Numbered from the stretch's first letter, positions 18,001 through 27,968 are shown. The stretch: DNA of 57,129 nt from UBA4656 sp002405525 (GCA_036723735.1 DAIMGT010000015.1:1-57129), one strand, 5' to 3'. Notes: generated by a model not told the origin, from the letters alone. Program-made: numbers and translations.

Positions 18001-21000
18001 GTAGTCGGTCCGCTGGCCGCGCGGATTGGTGGTGGACGCCAACCGGTTGAAGAGACCCTCGTAGGTGTTGACCGTCGTCCGCACTGCCAGCGCACTGCCA
18101 GGCTTCGGTCGCTCCACAATGCGCAGCACATTGTGCGTGCAGCGTCTTTCGGGACCGGCACAACCCGAATCATCATAGACGTACTCGACGCTGTTGCCCT
18201 CGGGGAGGGTGACGCGCACAGCCCTTCCGGCCGAATCGTATTCGGTGCTCGTGACCCGCCCCAGCGGGTCGATGGTCCGCACCGGCAGGCCCTGCGTATC
18301 GAAGAATGCGACTTCCCGTGCTCCCGACGGCCCTTCGACCTCGTATCGCCGTCCCGTCGAGAAGACGTTGGTCACGTTGCCGAGATAGTCGGCAATTCGT
18401 TGCAGGCTGCCATCGCGTCGATACTCGATGCGCTGCACCGGCGCACCTGGCGTGACGCCGTTGCTGACGCCCGCCAACCGCCCCGTGCCGTCGTACTGGA
18501 AAAGCAGTCGCTGCAGTCGATTGCTGAACGCCTGGAGGCTGCCGTGGTCCCCGTAGCCATAGGCGACTTCACGCTCCGGCCCCGGCACATACGGAAAGCC
18601 ACCGTACTCGAGCGACTGCCATGGATGCTGCGGTGTCTCGCGGTACCTCATCGTGCGGATGAGGACGTCGGGGAATGGCCTGGGCCCGCCATAGCAGTTG
18701 GACTGGTAGCACCAGGTGCCTCGACCCAGGCTCCGAACCTGGTCCCCGATCCCGCTCCAGACAAACCCCTCGATGTTGAAGGCCCCGCCGACGTCCACCA
18801 GCCACGGGATGTTTTCATACCACTGCCAATACCAAAGCATTGGCGTGATTCCGTGCACGGAAGTGTAGGTCTGGCCCGTTGCGTACCACTCCACTTCGCC
18901 GCGCCACCAATCCTCCTTCGGCACCTCCCACACCGGCGTGGACGGCTGCCAGCCGCCCAGGGACCGCGATGTCGACCCCGAAGTGCCGGTGGGACAGGAC
19001 CATTCGCCTTGCACCTGGCAGGTCGGTTCGGAGGGACCCTTCTGCCGACCGATGACGTAGAAGCGATGCTTCCGGTCAGGTTCGATCTCGCCGCAGCGTC
19101 GCCAACGGTATTGCGGCACAATGCCCGGACCGCATGGACGCTCGGGCATGAGGAGCGCGGTGCCCCTTTCCAATGCCCGCCCGGGTGGAAAAGCCTCCAG
19201 CCGGAACGGCGCGACGCCGGGACCCGGGCCACCCGTGTTCACCTTGACGCCACGGATCCGATTGTCGGCGTCGTACTCCAGTTGCAGGGCGTGACCGACG
19301 CTGTTGGACACCGATGTCAGAAAACCGCCGACGTAAGTGAATCGGGCTTGCATCCCGTTCGCCAGCGTGTAGGTCTCCAGTTCGCCCGCCGCATTGAATG
19401 CCAGCCGCGTTCGATCCTTGGTCTCGTAAGTGAACGCACCGCTGTTGAGCACCAGTCGAGCCGAACTGCCGCGGGGCGGATTGTAAGTGCCATCAGGAAG
19501 GCGCACGAAAACCTCGGACGATGCGCCCACGCGCACCGCAGCCGCCGCCTCGTCCAAGTGTTCCGAAGCCCATTTCGCACCGACTGCCGCAGCGACCATG
19601 TTGACCAGCGGTTCTTCGGCATCGGACATCAAGTCCAGCCCGACCATGTTCGATACGATGTTGGCCACTGCGTCCAGCGCCGAGCCTGCCCCCAACGCAC
19701 GCAGCCCGGCTTCGGACACCCGAACAGAGCCGCCGAGGTTGTGCGACCAACCGCGTCCGAACGGACCATCCTGGTGCGCCGACCCGGAGCTGTACAGGCG
19801 CTGCAACGTCAGCCCATAGGGAAACTCGCCAACGCCAACGCTGACATCGGTGAGCGACATGGTGAAATCGCTCGGGGAGGAATTGAGAACCCCCTGGAAC
19901 AGCGGGTTTGGTGGAAGGTTGGGATATGGAGGAAAGCCCCCTTGCCAGGGGCGCGTCATTTCGCCGCGGATGCCAGCAACGAGTGTTGCGCTGCTGCCTC
20001 CGGCCGACGCCTCGAGGAAGCCAACACCCTGCCATTTGTCGACCATCACGCGGCAGTCGGCCGGGACGATGACACGCCGGCCGGCTGCGATGGCGGCGTC
20101 GAACATGTCCATGTAGCGGTTGCAACCGAACCCGGCCGGAGCGGAAGAAACCAGAATCGGACGGATCGTGGTGTAGTTGGCCGAGGTAGCGCTCAGCACC
20201 GAGACGCCAGTTGCCACCGCCTGATCCAACAGGCTGACGGGCGACGCAGCCATCGGAACCGGAGTCAGTTGCTCGAACACGGACGACTCCAGAACGCTGA
20301 GCGCGAGCTGTCCAGCCAGGGCCACGGGGCGGATCGCGCTGCGATCGCGCGTGGCGACCGTGGTTCTGCTCATGGGCCAATCGACGAATGCCTGGCCACC
20401 GTGCATCCCGATGATGCCGATGGCGTGGTGCCAAAGCGTCGATGAACCGGCGACGCGATCAACGACTTCCTGGCTCGCGGATGACTGCGCCAACCATTGC
20501 GCGCCCATCACTGCCAGTCCGCCGGCAAGCATCTCGTCGTCGCGGAACCTTTCGAGTGCGGCCCCCTGCGGAACCTGCGCTGCCTTCATCCCAGCGAGCC
20601 GCCGTTCGTACCGCGCCACGGTTGCGGCGCTCGTGGGGCCCCAACCGTGACTGATGACGAAGGCATTGCCGCGGCTGCCTGTTCCCCGCATCACGGCAGA
20701 CTGCGCGGCTGTCCCGTCGGCCAGATGACTCACCGACGCGGCGATGGTGACCTCCGAGCCCTCAGCCGTGTAAGGCTGACTGAACTGCACGACGCCGTCC
20801 AGACGCAATTCAGGGATGAAATCGCTGAATGTGAGGCTCAGACGCTTGCCATAGAGTGCGTCGGCTGTATAGATCCTGCCGATCGCGGGCCTGTTCGCAA
20901 TGGAAATCTCCAGTCGCAAGATCACGCGGTAAGAATCAAGATTGCGTACGGGGTCGGCATCTCCCTCCCGCAGCACCACCGGTGCGGCGACCTGACATAC

Positions 21001-22101
21001 CTCCGACGGAACGCTCGAAGCGAGCGGCGCGCAGCTCGGCAGCGACGTGCGCCGCGGCGGAGTGGCCCACGAGTGTTGCACCGGCCCGGGACCGCCGAGC
21101 ACTTCCTGCAGTCCCCCATGAGGGTTGTTGGCCCGGATGTATGCGGCAAGATTGCTCGCATACCTCACCAGGTCGTTGCGTGCATTGGCCCGATTGAGAT
21201 TCCGCACCGAATCCGCGGTGATGGTCGCGCCCAGCCGGGCGTTGCCGAGGAATGCCGTCCTGCTGTAGCCGGTGATCGCCGCCAGGTCGGGACGCGGATG
21301 AACCGCACGCGGCTTGATCGATGGGTCGAACACGAACACCGTGCCACCGATACCCACTTGCACCCACACGTGGCTGAATCCGAAGTGCGTCGGGGTGCCA
21401 CAGGGCGCGGGCGCAACGCTCCCCCAACTGCCCAGGATTGGAACGCCTCCGTCGGCCAGCCGGTCCGTGAACGTACACAGGTTTGCCGACTCCACGCCCA
21501 TCCAGCTGGCAGCGATCGACGCCGGAAGCGCGATGTTGCCGCGAACGACGTCCGCCGTGAATCCCGCGGCGCGAAGCAGATCGCGAAGCAGCAGTGCTTG
21601 ATCGAAGGCCGTCCCGGCGCCATCCAGCAGCGCGCCCTCCGGTCCCTTGTGCACACCCCACTTGGGATAAAACGAGATGTTGTCCCGGACGTGCTGAAAG
21701 ATCAGGTCCGGATCGTTCTTCAGCGCGCTTGCGAGATCGGCAATCGTTTCCGGTACAGCGGGCAGCCTGGAACCTTTCCCGGGCGCGATGTCGGCGCTCC
21801 CGACTTCCGAACCCGTTTCGGCCGCTGCTGGCGCATCGATTGGCGGCGGAGCGCCCCGCGCGCGCATCGCCGCGTCGGCCTCCTCTGGCGTGACCGGGGC
21901 GCGACGCCCCGAGTGCCAGCCCGGACCCTCAATCGTCGCCTCGTTCCAACCGCGCGCCTGCGCGCCGGGCAGCGCCGATGCCGATTCAGGCCGGTCGAGG
22001 CTGTCGTGGGTGTACTGCCGGGTCGCCGCCTGCAGCGAAGACCCCAGGAACAAAACGCCGAGAAACGCTGGAAAAAACAGCTGCCATCTTGACGCGGCCA
22101 T
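15035..22101 (-). CDS. Very large RHS/YD-repeat protein with transglutaminase-like N-terminal region (interrupted by assembly gap)
   Basis: The protein opens with a signal peptide (FFPAFLGVLFLGSSLQAA) and a transglutaminase-like region, residues about 130-270. There His244 (HVWVQV) and Asp259 (FDPS) are present, but Ala165 replaces the cysteine (GTAFDQALLLRDLLRAAG). YD repeats run from about 780 to 2000, interrupted by a Trp/Cys-rich insert at 967-1180. The RHS core follows (GRFLQTDPVGYADGPNLYAY, then NLVDPTG near 2095). The tip of about 160 residues matches no toxin I know and leads into GGATPSR repeats, where 100 N interrupt the sequence. About 2,258 residues lie upstream of the gap. If the 21-bp repeat keeps phase, the frame ends at the TGA at 15035-15037. 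RHS proteins act as exported toxins or surface filaments; no immunity gene is adjacent. Confidence 0.85.
15131..15160. repeat. 15-bp tandem duplication near the RHS 3' end
   Basis: GCGGGTGCCCGGCGC occurs twice head-to-tail (15131-15145 and 15146-15160). In the phase-corrected RHS frame it encodes a duplicated APGTR pentapeptide. Confidence 0.8.
15177..15374. repeat. 21-bp tandem repeat array containing the assembly gap
   Basis: The plus-strand unit CCACGGCTAGGGGTAGCACC plus a final G (21 bp) occurs 2.3 times on each side of the N run (15177-15225 and 15326-15374), identical between copies. The period is a multiple of 3. On the minus strand the RHS frame reads it as the heptapeptide GGATPSR. 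Array length is unknown because the assembly broke here. The two flanks are 2 nt out of phase when the N run is counted as 100, so the gap length is nominal. Confidence 0.9.
15226..15325. other. Assembly gap (100 N)
   Basis: A run of exactly 100 N, the conventional placeholder for a gap of unknown size. It lies wholly inside the 21-bp repeat, the likely cause of the break. Confidence 0.98.
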
Positions 22102-22443
22102 ACCCCCCCCCGTGGCGCACTGTGGAACTGAAGCAACCCTGCGGAATGTTTGCTCCTGCGTTGTTGTCGACCGATCGGTATACGAGCCCCCACCCTGCAC
22201 GGCAGCAGCCGCTGCGAAAACCGCCCGCGCCGCCGAGTCACCCGACCCGCGGCGCAGTGGTAACACGGGCAGCCGGGCCGCGACAGGGAAAGTGACAATT
22301 CGTTGCGAACGGCGCCGACGCGCGAGGCCGCCTCGCCGCTCAGCCGAACGCACCCGTGGCCGCAGCCCCGACAGGCCGCCGTTTCCAGATCGCCTTGTCA
22401 GCGTTCCGCGACGTGCCAACCTCGCCCTTCCGAGCGCCGTCGC
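22102..22443. promoter_or_regulatory. Intergenic region upstream of the RHS gene
   Basis: This 342-nt spacer lies between the moeB stop and the RHS start on the same strand, with no supported gene. It ends in a G9 tract next to the RHS start codon. A minus-strand promoter for the RHS gene is expected; I see only a weak TATACC-like box near 22177-22182 and no clear -35. Confidence 0.45.
22103..22111 (-). repeat. G9 homopolymer directly upstream of the RHS start codon
   Basis: Nine consecutive G on the minus strand end 1 nt before the ATG at 22099-22101, occupying the ribosome-binding-site position. No other Shine-Dalgarno sequence is visible. Slippage here would change the spacing upstream of the start, not the reading frame. 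Confidence 0.8.
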
Positions 22444-23577
22444 TCAGCGCGGCGTGCAGAGCGACCCAAGCCCCAGCGGCGGACGCCGCAACGACGGAGG
22501 ACCACAGCCCGGGCAGCTCGGGTCGCGCGGCACACGCAGTTCGCGGAAGGTCATTCCGCGTGCATCGACGTGCAACAGGCGCCCACGCAATGGCACCCCA
22601 ATACCGAGCAGCAGCTTGATCGTCTCGGCCGCCTGCAAGCTGCCGACAATCCCCGGCAGCACGCCGAGCACGCCGGCTGCAGCGCAATCCGGCGCGTCCC
22701 GCACGGCCGGCGGATCCGGAAACAAGCAGCGGTAACAGGGCGAGGCGTCGGCGCCGCCGAACACGGACACCTGACCCTCGAAGCGGTGGATCGCGCCGTA
22801 GACCAAGGGCTTGCTCGCCGCCTGGCAGGCGGCATCGAGCAGGTAGCGCGCAGCGAAGTTGTCGGTGCCGTCAAGGACCACGTCGGCGTCGGCGACCAGC
22901 GATCCGACGTTGCCCACATCGACCCTGGCCTGCACGGCATCGACCGAAAGCCGCGGATTGAGTGCCAGAAGCGCCTCGCGCGCCGACGCCGCCTTCGGCA
23001 AGCCCACACCAGCGTCCCGGTGCAGTATCTGCCGCTGCAGGTTGCTGCGCTCAATCACGTCGGGATCGACGATGCGCAACGATCCCACTCCGGCGGCAGC
23101 CAGATACAAGGCGGCCGGCGAGCCCAGCCCACCTGCGCCGACCAGCAGCACGCGTGAGCGCAACAGCCGCAACTGGCCACTTTCTCCCACCTCGGGCAAC
23201 AGCAGGTGGCGCGCGTAGCGCTCGCGCGCATCGGCATCGAGGGTGCTGCGCGGCGCCCAGGGCAGGCCCTCGGCGCGCCAGCGTTCGAAGCCGCCGGCTA
23301 CCGACCTTGCGGCGCTCCAGCCGGCCGCGCGCAGCCACTGCACGGCCTGAGCGGATCGCCGGCCGCTGGCGCAGATCGCCAGCACCGGAGTCTCAGGCGG
23401 CGGCAGGCGCGTCGCCGCCGCCTCGAGATCGCCCAGCGCGATCAGGGATGCCCCGTCCGGCGCGCCCAGCGCCCACTCGCCGGGCTCGCGCACGTCGAGC
23501 AGGACGGCACCCTGCCCGACCAGCCGATGCGCCGGACCGGGATCGATCTCCAGATCTGGCGGCGCGTGCAGCCTCAC
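22444..23577 (-). CDS. moeB: Molybdopterin-synthase adenylyltransferase with N-terminal rhodanese domain
   Basis: This 377-residue protein adenylates the C-terminal glycine of MoaD for sulfur loading in molybdopterin synthesis. Unlike E. coli MoeB (249 residues) it begins with a rhodanese domain (residues 1-105) whose active-site loop is CASGRRS. The E1-like domain has LLVGAGGLGSPAALYLAAAG, DPDVIERSNLQRQILH and zinc-binding CYRC and CPGC pairs. The fusion suggests that sulfur transfer and adenylation occur in one polypeptide. The GTG at 23575-23577 overlaps the moeA stop. It is last in the mobA-moeA-moeB set. Confidence 0.92.
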   Translation of the reverse strand: MRLHAPPDLEIDPGPAHRLVGQGAVLLDVREPGEWALGAPDGASLIALGDLEAAATRLPPPETPVLAICASGRRSAQAVQWLRAAGWSAARSVAGGFERWRAEGLPWAPRSTLDADARERYARHLLLPEVGESGQLRLLRSRVLLVGAGGLGSPAALYLAAAGVGSLRIVDPDVIERSNLQRQILHRDAGVGLPKAASAREALLALNPRLSVDAVQARVDVGNVGSLVADADVVLDGTDNFAARYLLDAACQAASKPLVYGAIHRFEGQVSVFGGADASPCYRCLFPDPPAVRDAPDCAAAGVLGVLPGIVGSLQAAETIKLLLGIGVPLRGRLLHVDARGMTFRELRVPRDPSCPGCGPPSLRRPPLGLGSLCTPR

Positions 23578-24791
23578 GCGAAGCCACCGCCGAACAGGTG
23601 GACGGGAACGACCTCACCCGCCTCCCAGCGTCGCGGCTGCGCCGCGAGCTCGGCCAGCGCGTTCGATTCCAGGACGCTGCGCAGCGCCCCGGAACTGATC
23701 GAAGGATGCAGCGCCACTCGAAGCGTCGCGGTGGCGTCGACCTCGACCCGGGCACGCCGGAACTCGACCCGCGAATGGCGCTTGTCCACCACCTGCGCCA
23801 ACCGCGCGGCGACCGGTGGAGGGTCCAGCGCCGTCGCACCAAGCCATCGCGCCAGCGCTGGTCGCACCAATGCGTGGAAGGTGGCGAACACCGACACCGG
23901 ATTGCCTGGAAGCCCGAACACGGGCGCACCGCCGACCACGCCGAAGAAGGCCGGCATCCCGGGGCGCATCGCGACCTTCCAGAACACGCGCTCGCCGATT
24001 CGCGCGACCAATGCCGGCAGGAAGTCGGCATCGCCCGCCGAAGCGCCGCCGGTGGTCAACACGAAATCAGCGTCGGCGGCCGCGTCGCGCAGCGCCCGCT
24101 CGAGCACCGCCGGATCGTCGCCTGCGTGCACCACCGAAGCGAGCGCCGCGCCGCTCGCGATGGCCAGCGCCGGCAACAGGCTGCCATTGCTGTCGTGGCG
24201 CTGACCGGGACCCGGCGAGGCGCCCGGCGGGACGAGTTCGTCACCGGAGACCACGACTGCGACCCGCGGCCGCGCGCGCACCGCAACCGTCAGCGCGCCA
24301 AACGAGGCCAGCACGCCCAGCGCAGCGGGCCCTGCAGGCTGCCCCGCCCGCAGCGCCGTCGCGCCGGCGGCGAAGTCGTCGTCGGCCGCGCGAACGTTGG
24401 CCCCCGGCGCGGTGCCAGGAGCAATCTCGACCGCGCCGGAGTCCTCGCGCGCAATCTCGCGCACCGCCACCGTGTCGGCGCCGGTCGGCAGCGGCCCGCC
24501 GGTCATGATGCGCAGGCACTCGCCGACCCGCAACGGCGCGGGGACGCCGTCGCCGGCCAACACCACGCCGCGCAGGCGCAGACGGGTCGTCGCCGACGGG
24601 TCCAGGTCCGCGCCGCGAAGCGCATAGCCGTCCATCGCCGCGTGGGCAAAGCCGGGGATGGCACGCGGGGCCGGGGTGTCGAAAGCCAGCACGCGGCCCA
24701 AGGCCGCCGCCAGCGGCACCTGCTCGACCGGCGCCGCTGCCCATCCGGTTCGGGCGACGATCGCGGCGCGCGCGGCATCGAGATCGATCAC
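23574..24791 (-). CDS. moeA: Molybdopterin molybdotransferase
   Basis: MoeA inserts molybdate into adenylylated molybdopterin to form Mo cofactor. Family signatures include PLAAALGRVLAFD, PGFAHAAMDGYALR, GDELVPPG, HDSNGSLLPALAIASGA, TTGGASAGDADFLP and VFGLPGNPVSVFATF. The length is 405 residues (E. coli 411). I chose the GTG at 24789-24791, overlapping the mobA stop as GTGA and giving MIDLDAARAAIVARTG; the frame is open further upstream only inside mobA. Confidence 0.94.
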   Translation of the reverse strand: MIDLDAARAAIVARTGWAAAPVEQVPLAAALGRVLAFDTPAPRAIPGFAHAAMDGYALRGADLDPSATTRLRLRGVVLAGDGVPAPLRVGECLRIMTGGPLPTGADTVAVREIAREDSGAVEIAPGTAPGANVRAADDDFAAGATALRAGQPAGPAALGVLASFGALTVAVRARPRVAVVVSGDELVPPGASPGPGQRHDSNGSLLPALAIASGAALASVVHAGDDPAVLERALRDAAADADFVLTTGGASAGDADFLPALVARIGERVFWKVAMRPGMPAFFGVVGGAPVFGLPGNPVSVFATFHALVRPALARWLGATALDPPPVAARLAQVVDKRHSRVEFRRARVEVDATATLRVALHPSISSGALRSVLESNALAELAAQPRRWEAGEVVPVHLFGGGFA

Positions 24792-25366
24792 GCTGCAGGC
24801 CAGTCGTTGAGGTTCGCGAATCCGCCATCCGCATCGGAGCAATCGACCTCCAGCACGCCACACGCATCCTGCCACGTGTGTACTGCGGCGTCGCCACGCT
24901 GCAGGCGGTCGCGGGCCGACCGCCACAATGCGGGGCGCGCCAGCATGCACAAGACCTGGCGCCGAACGCCGTCGTGCGCAACTGCGACGCCCGCGCCCGC
25001 CGCCCGGGCCGCACGCAGCATATGCGCAGCGAGGTCGGATGGCAGGTCGGGAATGTCGACCGGGGCGAACAGCGCCCAGTCGCGGTCGCAGTCGGCGAGC
25101 GCGGTGGCGATGCCCTCCAGCGGGCCGCGGAAGCCTCCGACCGCGTCGGCCAGCACCCGGTCGGCCCAGACGGCGTAGGCGGCAGGATTGCGGTTGGCGA
25201 TTATCCAAAGCGCGTCGACCTGCGGCCGCAGGCGTCTAGCCACCGCCGCCGCCAGAGGTCGGCCATGCCAGTCGAGCAGGCCCTTGTCCGCACCGCCGGC
25301 GCGCCGCCCCGCCCCGCCGGCCAGCACCACCCCGAGCACGGTCTCGCGCGCAGGATCCCGCTGCAT
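24788..25366 (-). CDS. mobA: Molybdenum cofactor guanylyltransferase
   Basis: MobA attaches GMP to Mo-molybdopterin to make the MGD cofactor used by DMSO-reductase-family enzymes. The nucleotide-binding loop is VVLAGGAGRRAGGADKGLLD, followed by GPLEGIATAL and FAPVDIPDLP. Length is 192 residues (E. coli 194). The ATG at 25366 lies 3 nt after the der stop, so it probably shares the der transcript. Its presence implies that this organism has at least one bis-MGD enzyme. Confidence 0.92.
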   Translation of the reverse strand: MQRDPARETVLGVVLAGGAGRRAGGADKGLLDWHGRPLAAAVARRLRPQVDALWIIANRNPAAYAVWADRVLADAVGGFRGPLEGIATALADCDRDWALFAPVDIPDLPSDLAAHMLRAARAAGAGVAVAHDGVRRQVLCMLARPALWRSARDRLQRGDAAVHTWQDACGVLEVDCSDADGGFANLNDWPAA

Positions 25367-25369
25367 GAA

Positions 25370-26776
25370 TCAGCGACCGCGCGCGTGGCGGAGCAAACGC
25401 CGCCGCTTCTGTACCTGGCGTGCGGTCAGTTCGTTCTTCTTGCCTTCGTAGGGGTTCTCGCCCTCGCGGAATTCGAGCCGGATCGGTGCGCCATCCAGCC
25501 GGAAGCGCTTCCGGAAGGTGTTTTCGAGATAACGCCGGTAGGAGTCGGCGACCGCCGAGAGGCGCGAACCGTGGATCACGACCCGCACCGGATCGTGGCC
25601 CCCGAGGTGGGCATACCGCAGTTTGGGCGCGTGGCCACGCACCAGCGGCGGTTGATGGGCCGCGACCGCGATCTCCAGCGCCTTGGTCAGTTCGCCGGCG
25701 GACACCTCCCAGCGCGTCGCGCGCCACGCGCGGTTGATCGCCTTGACCAGTTCCCCGAGTCCGGAACCGTGCCGCGCGGCGATGAACACGCGCAGTGCCC
25801 AAGGCACGAACGCGAGCTTGCGATCGAGTTCGGTACGGCAGCGATCCCGCTGATAGCGGTCCAGCCCATCCCACTTGTTGACCGCCACCACCAGCGCGCG
25901 ACCGGCTTCCAAGGCATGCCCGAGAACGGTCACGTCCTGCTCGGTCACGCATTCACTTGCGTCGAGCATGACCACCACGACCTGCGCCTGCTCCATCGCC
26001 TGCAGGGTCTTGACGACCGAGAACTTCTCGATCGCGTCGTCGCCCCGAGCGCGCCTCCGCACGCCGGCGGTGTCGATCAGGCGATAACGCCAACCGTCGC
26101 GGTCGAGGTCGATGGCGATCGCATCGCGGGTGGTGCCGGCGACTTCGGACACGATCACCCGCTCCTCGCCGAGCAGGCGGTTGACCAGGGTCGACTTGCC
26201 GACATTGGGCCGCCCACAGATCGCCACACGCACCCGATCCGGCTCCTCCACGCCCGACGGACCTTCCGCCGCCGCCGGCAGGTACTCCCGCAGCGCATCC
26301 ACCAAACGATCGACATTGCGCCGGTGGCTGGCGGCGACGGCCACCGCCACCGGCACCCCGAGCTTGCTGAATTCCGCCAGCGCCGCGACCTCGTCCAGGC
26401 CATCGGTCTTGTTCACGGCCAGCACGCAGGCGCTGCCGGTGCGGCGCAGGTCGTCGAGGATGCGGTGATCACCGGGCATTAGGCCCTCGCGCGCGTCGAC
26501 CACCAGCACCACCACACTGGCCTCGTCGATCGCGGCCCGGGCCTGGCCGCGGGTCAGGTCCGCCAGCTCATCACCGTCTCCGTAGAGACCGCCGGTGTCG
26601 ACCACGACGAAGGCCCAGCCGTCACCGCGGCAGACCCCGTAGTGGCGGTCGCGGGTCACCCCGGGACGATCCGCCACCAGCGCGTCGCGGGATCGCGTCA
26701 GTACGTTGAACAGGGTCGACTTGCCGACGTTCGGACGGCCGACCAAGGCGACGACGTGCGGCGGGGCGGCGTCCAC
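25370..26776 (-). CDS. der: Ribosome biogenesis GTPase Der (EngA)
   Basis: An essential GTPase for 50S maturation. It has two tandem G domains, each opening with VGRPNVGKST or CGRPNVGKST and each with DTGG/DTAG and NKxDG motifs, followed by a KH-like C-terminal domain. I chose the GTG at 26774-26776, giving about 468 residues, near the usual Xanthomonadales length and starting just before HVVALVGRPNVGKST. An in-frame ATG at 26872 would add a low-complexity leader and overlap bamB by 59 nt, so the start is uncertain. Confidence 0.93.
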   Translation of the reverse strand: MDAAPPHVVALVGRPNVGKSTLFNVLTRSRDALVADRPGVTRDRHYGVCRGDGWAFVVVDTGGLYGDGDELADLTRGQARAAIDEASVVVLVVDAREGLMPGDHRILDDLRRTGSACVLAVNKTDGLDEVAALAEFSKLGVPVAVAVAASHRRNVDRLVDALREYLPAAAEGPSGVEEPDRVRVAICGRPNVGKSTLVNRLLGEERVIVSEVAGTTRDAIAIDLDRDGWRYRLIDTAGVRRRARGDDAIEKFSVVKTLQAMEQAQVVVVMLDASECVTEQDVTVLGHALEAGRALVVAVNKWDGLDRYQRDRCRTELDRKLAFVPWALRVFIAARHGSGLGELVKAINRAWRATRWEVSAGELTKALEIAVAAHQPPLVRGHAPKLRYAHLGGHDPVRVVIHGSRLSAVADSYRRYLENTFRKRFRLDGAPIRLEFREGENPYEGKKNELTARQVQKRRRLLRHARGR

Positions 26777-26813
26777 GGAATGGCGTGCGGCGCGGAGCGG
26801 CGCGCCGGACTCC

Positions 26814-27968
26814 TCAGCCGCCGACCCGCCAAGCGGCGAGCTCGCCCTCGGCGCTGGCGACATAGACGACATCGCCTACCGCCAGCGGCGCGGCGCGGAT
26901 GCCGGCGTCGCCCTGGCGCTGGCGTGCTGCAAAAGAGCCGTCCTCCATCGATAGCCAGTGCAGCCAGCCTTCGAAATCGCCGACCAGCACATGGCTACCG
27001 ACCACCGCGGGAGTTCCGGGCCAGCGGAATGCGAGGCCCTCCTGCTTCCACAAAGCCGCGCCGCTGCGAACGTCGAGCGCGGCGACCGCGCCGTCGACGC
27101 CGACCACCACCAGCCGGTCGCCGGCCAGAGCGACGCCGACCGTGCTGGAGAATTCGCGCGACCACACCAATCGGCCGTTGTCCGGAGTGATGGCGCCGAC
27201 CTGGCCGCGGTGGCTTGCTGCGAACAGCTCGCCGCGGCCGAACGTCAGTTCCCCGTCGACGTCCACCATGCGCTCGAGTTCGGTGCGGCCCTCGGGTTGG
27301 GCCAGGGTCTGCTCCCAGCGTAGGATGCCGTCGGACAGGTTCAGGGCGACGATCTTGCCGTTGTCGTACCCGGCATAGACCACCCCGTCGGCCACCAGCG
27401 GCGGCCCGTTGCCGCGCAGCGACAGCAGCGGAACGCCGCGATCGAACACCCAGCGCCGTTTGCCGTCGGCAGCATCGAACCCGAACAGTCGCCCGTCCTG
27501 CGCGCGCACCACCACGACGCCCGCAGCCACGGCCGGCGGCGCGAGAACCTCGGAAGAAGTACGGGCGACCCAGCGCTGACGGCCGTCCGTCGCCGACAGC
27601 GCAGAAACCGCGCCGTCGATGCCGCCGACCACCACCAGGCCGTCGCCGACCCCAGGGCCGCTGGACAGCGGCTGCCCGAGGTCGACCCGCCATGCCGGAG
27701 CACCGCTGGCGGCGTCGAACGCCGCCACCGAGCCCGAGGAGTCGCTTGCGAACACGCGCCCGTCGCTGTAGGCCGGTCGCAGGCGCAACCCCGCCTTGCC
27801 CGCGCCGTCACCCAGATCGCGCGCCCACAATCGGGTGACCGGCAAGCTGGCGGAAAACTCAGTCAGCGCGGCCGGGGGCGATACGTCCTCGCCCCCGGGG
27901 GACTTGATCCAGTCGCAGCCGGCCAATCCCGCAGCGACCAGCACGGCGAGCCCGATCAGGCGCTTCAC
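26814..27968 (-). CDS. bamB: Outer membrane assembly lipoprotein BamB
   Basis: A 384-residue subunit of the BAM complex that folds beta-barrel proteins into the outer membrane. It begins with a lipoprotein signal (MKRLIGLAVLVAAGLAGC). The body is an eight-bladed PQQ-like beta-propeller, with blades recognisable as repeats of the form VVVGGIDGAVSALSATDG and YAGYDNGKIVALNLSDG. Its ATG overlaps the yfgM stop (ATGA). Placement upstream of der is the common gammaproteobacterial order. Confidence 0.95.
   Translation of the reverse strand: MKRLIGLAVLVAAGLAGCDWIKSPGGEDVSPPAALTEFSASLPVTRLWARDLGDGAGKAGLRLRPAYSDGRVFASDSSGSVAAFDAASGAPAWRVDLGQPLSSGPGVGDGLVVVGGIDGAVSALSATDGRQRWVARTSSEVLAPPAVAAGVVVVRAQDGRLFGFDAADGKRRWVFDRGVPLLSLRGNGPPLVADGVVYAGYDNGKIVALNLSDGILRWEQTLAQPEGRTELERMVDVDGELTFGRGELFAASHRGQVGAITPDNGRLVWSREFSSTVGVALAGDRLVVVGVDGAVAALDVRSGAALWKQEGLAFRWPGTPAVVGSHVLVGDFEGWLHWLSMEDGSFAARQRQGDAGIRAAPLAVGDVVYVASAEGELAAWRVGG

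Noticed and set aside
17161..20445. 1,094-residue plus-strand open frame antisense to the RHS gene
   Set aside because: Arg/His-rich sequence without any family motif; the RHS reading on the other strand has clear YD repeats across the same bases.
22303..23157. Plus-strand open frames opposite moeB
   Set aside because: Shadow frames; moeB on the minus strand has complete rhodanese and E1-like motifs.
26777..26872. Upstream ATG start for der
   Set aside because: Would overlap bamB by 59 nt and add a non-conserved Ser/Ala/Pro-rich leader; GTG at 26776 gives the usual N-terminus, though this is not certain.
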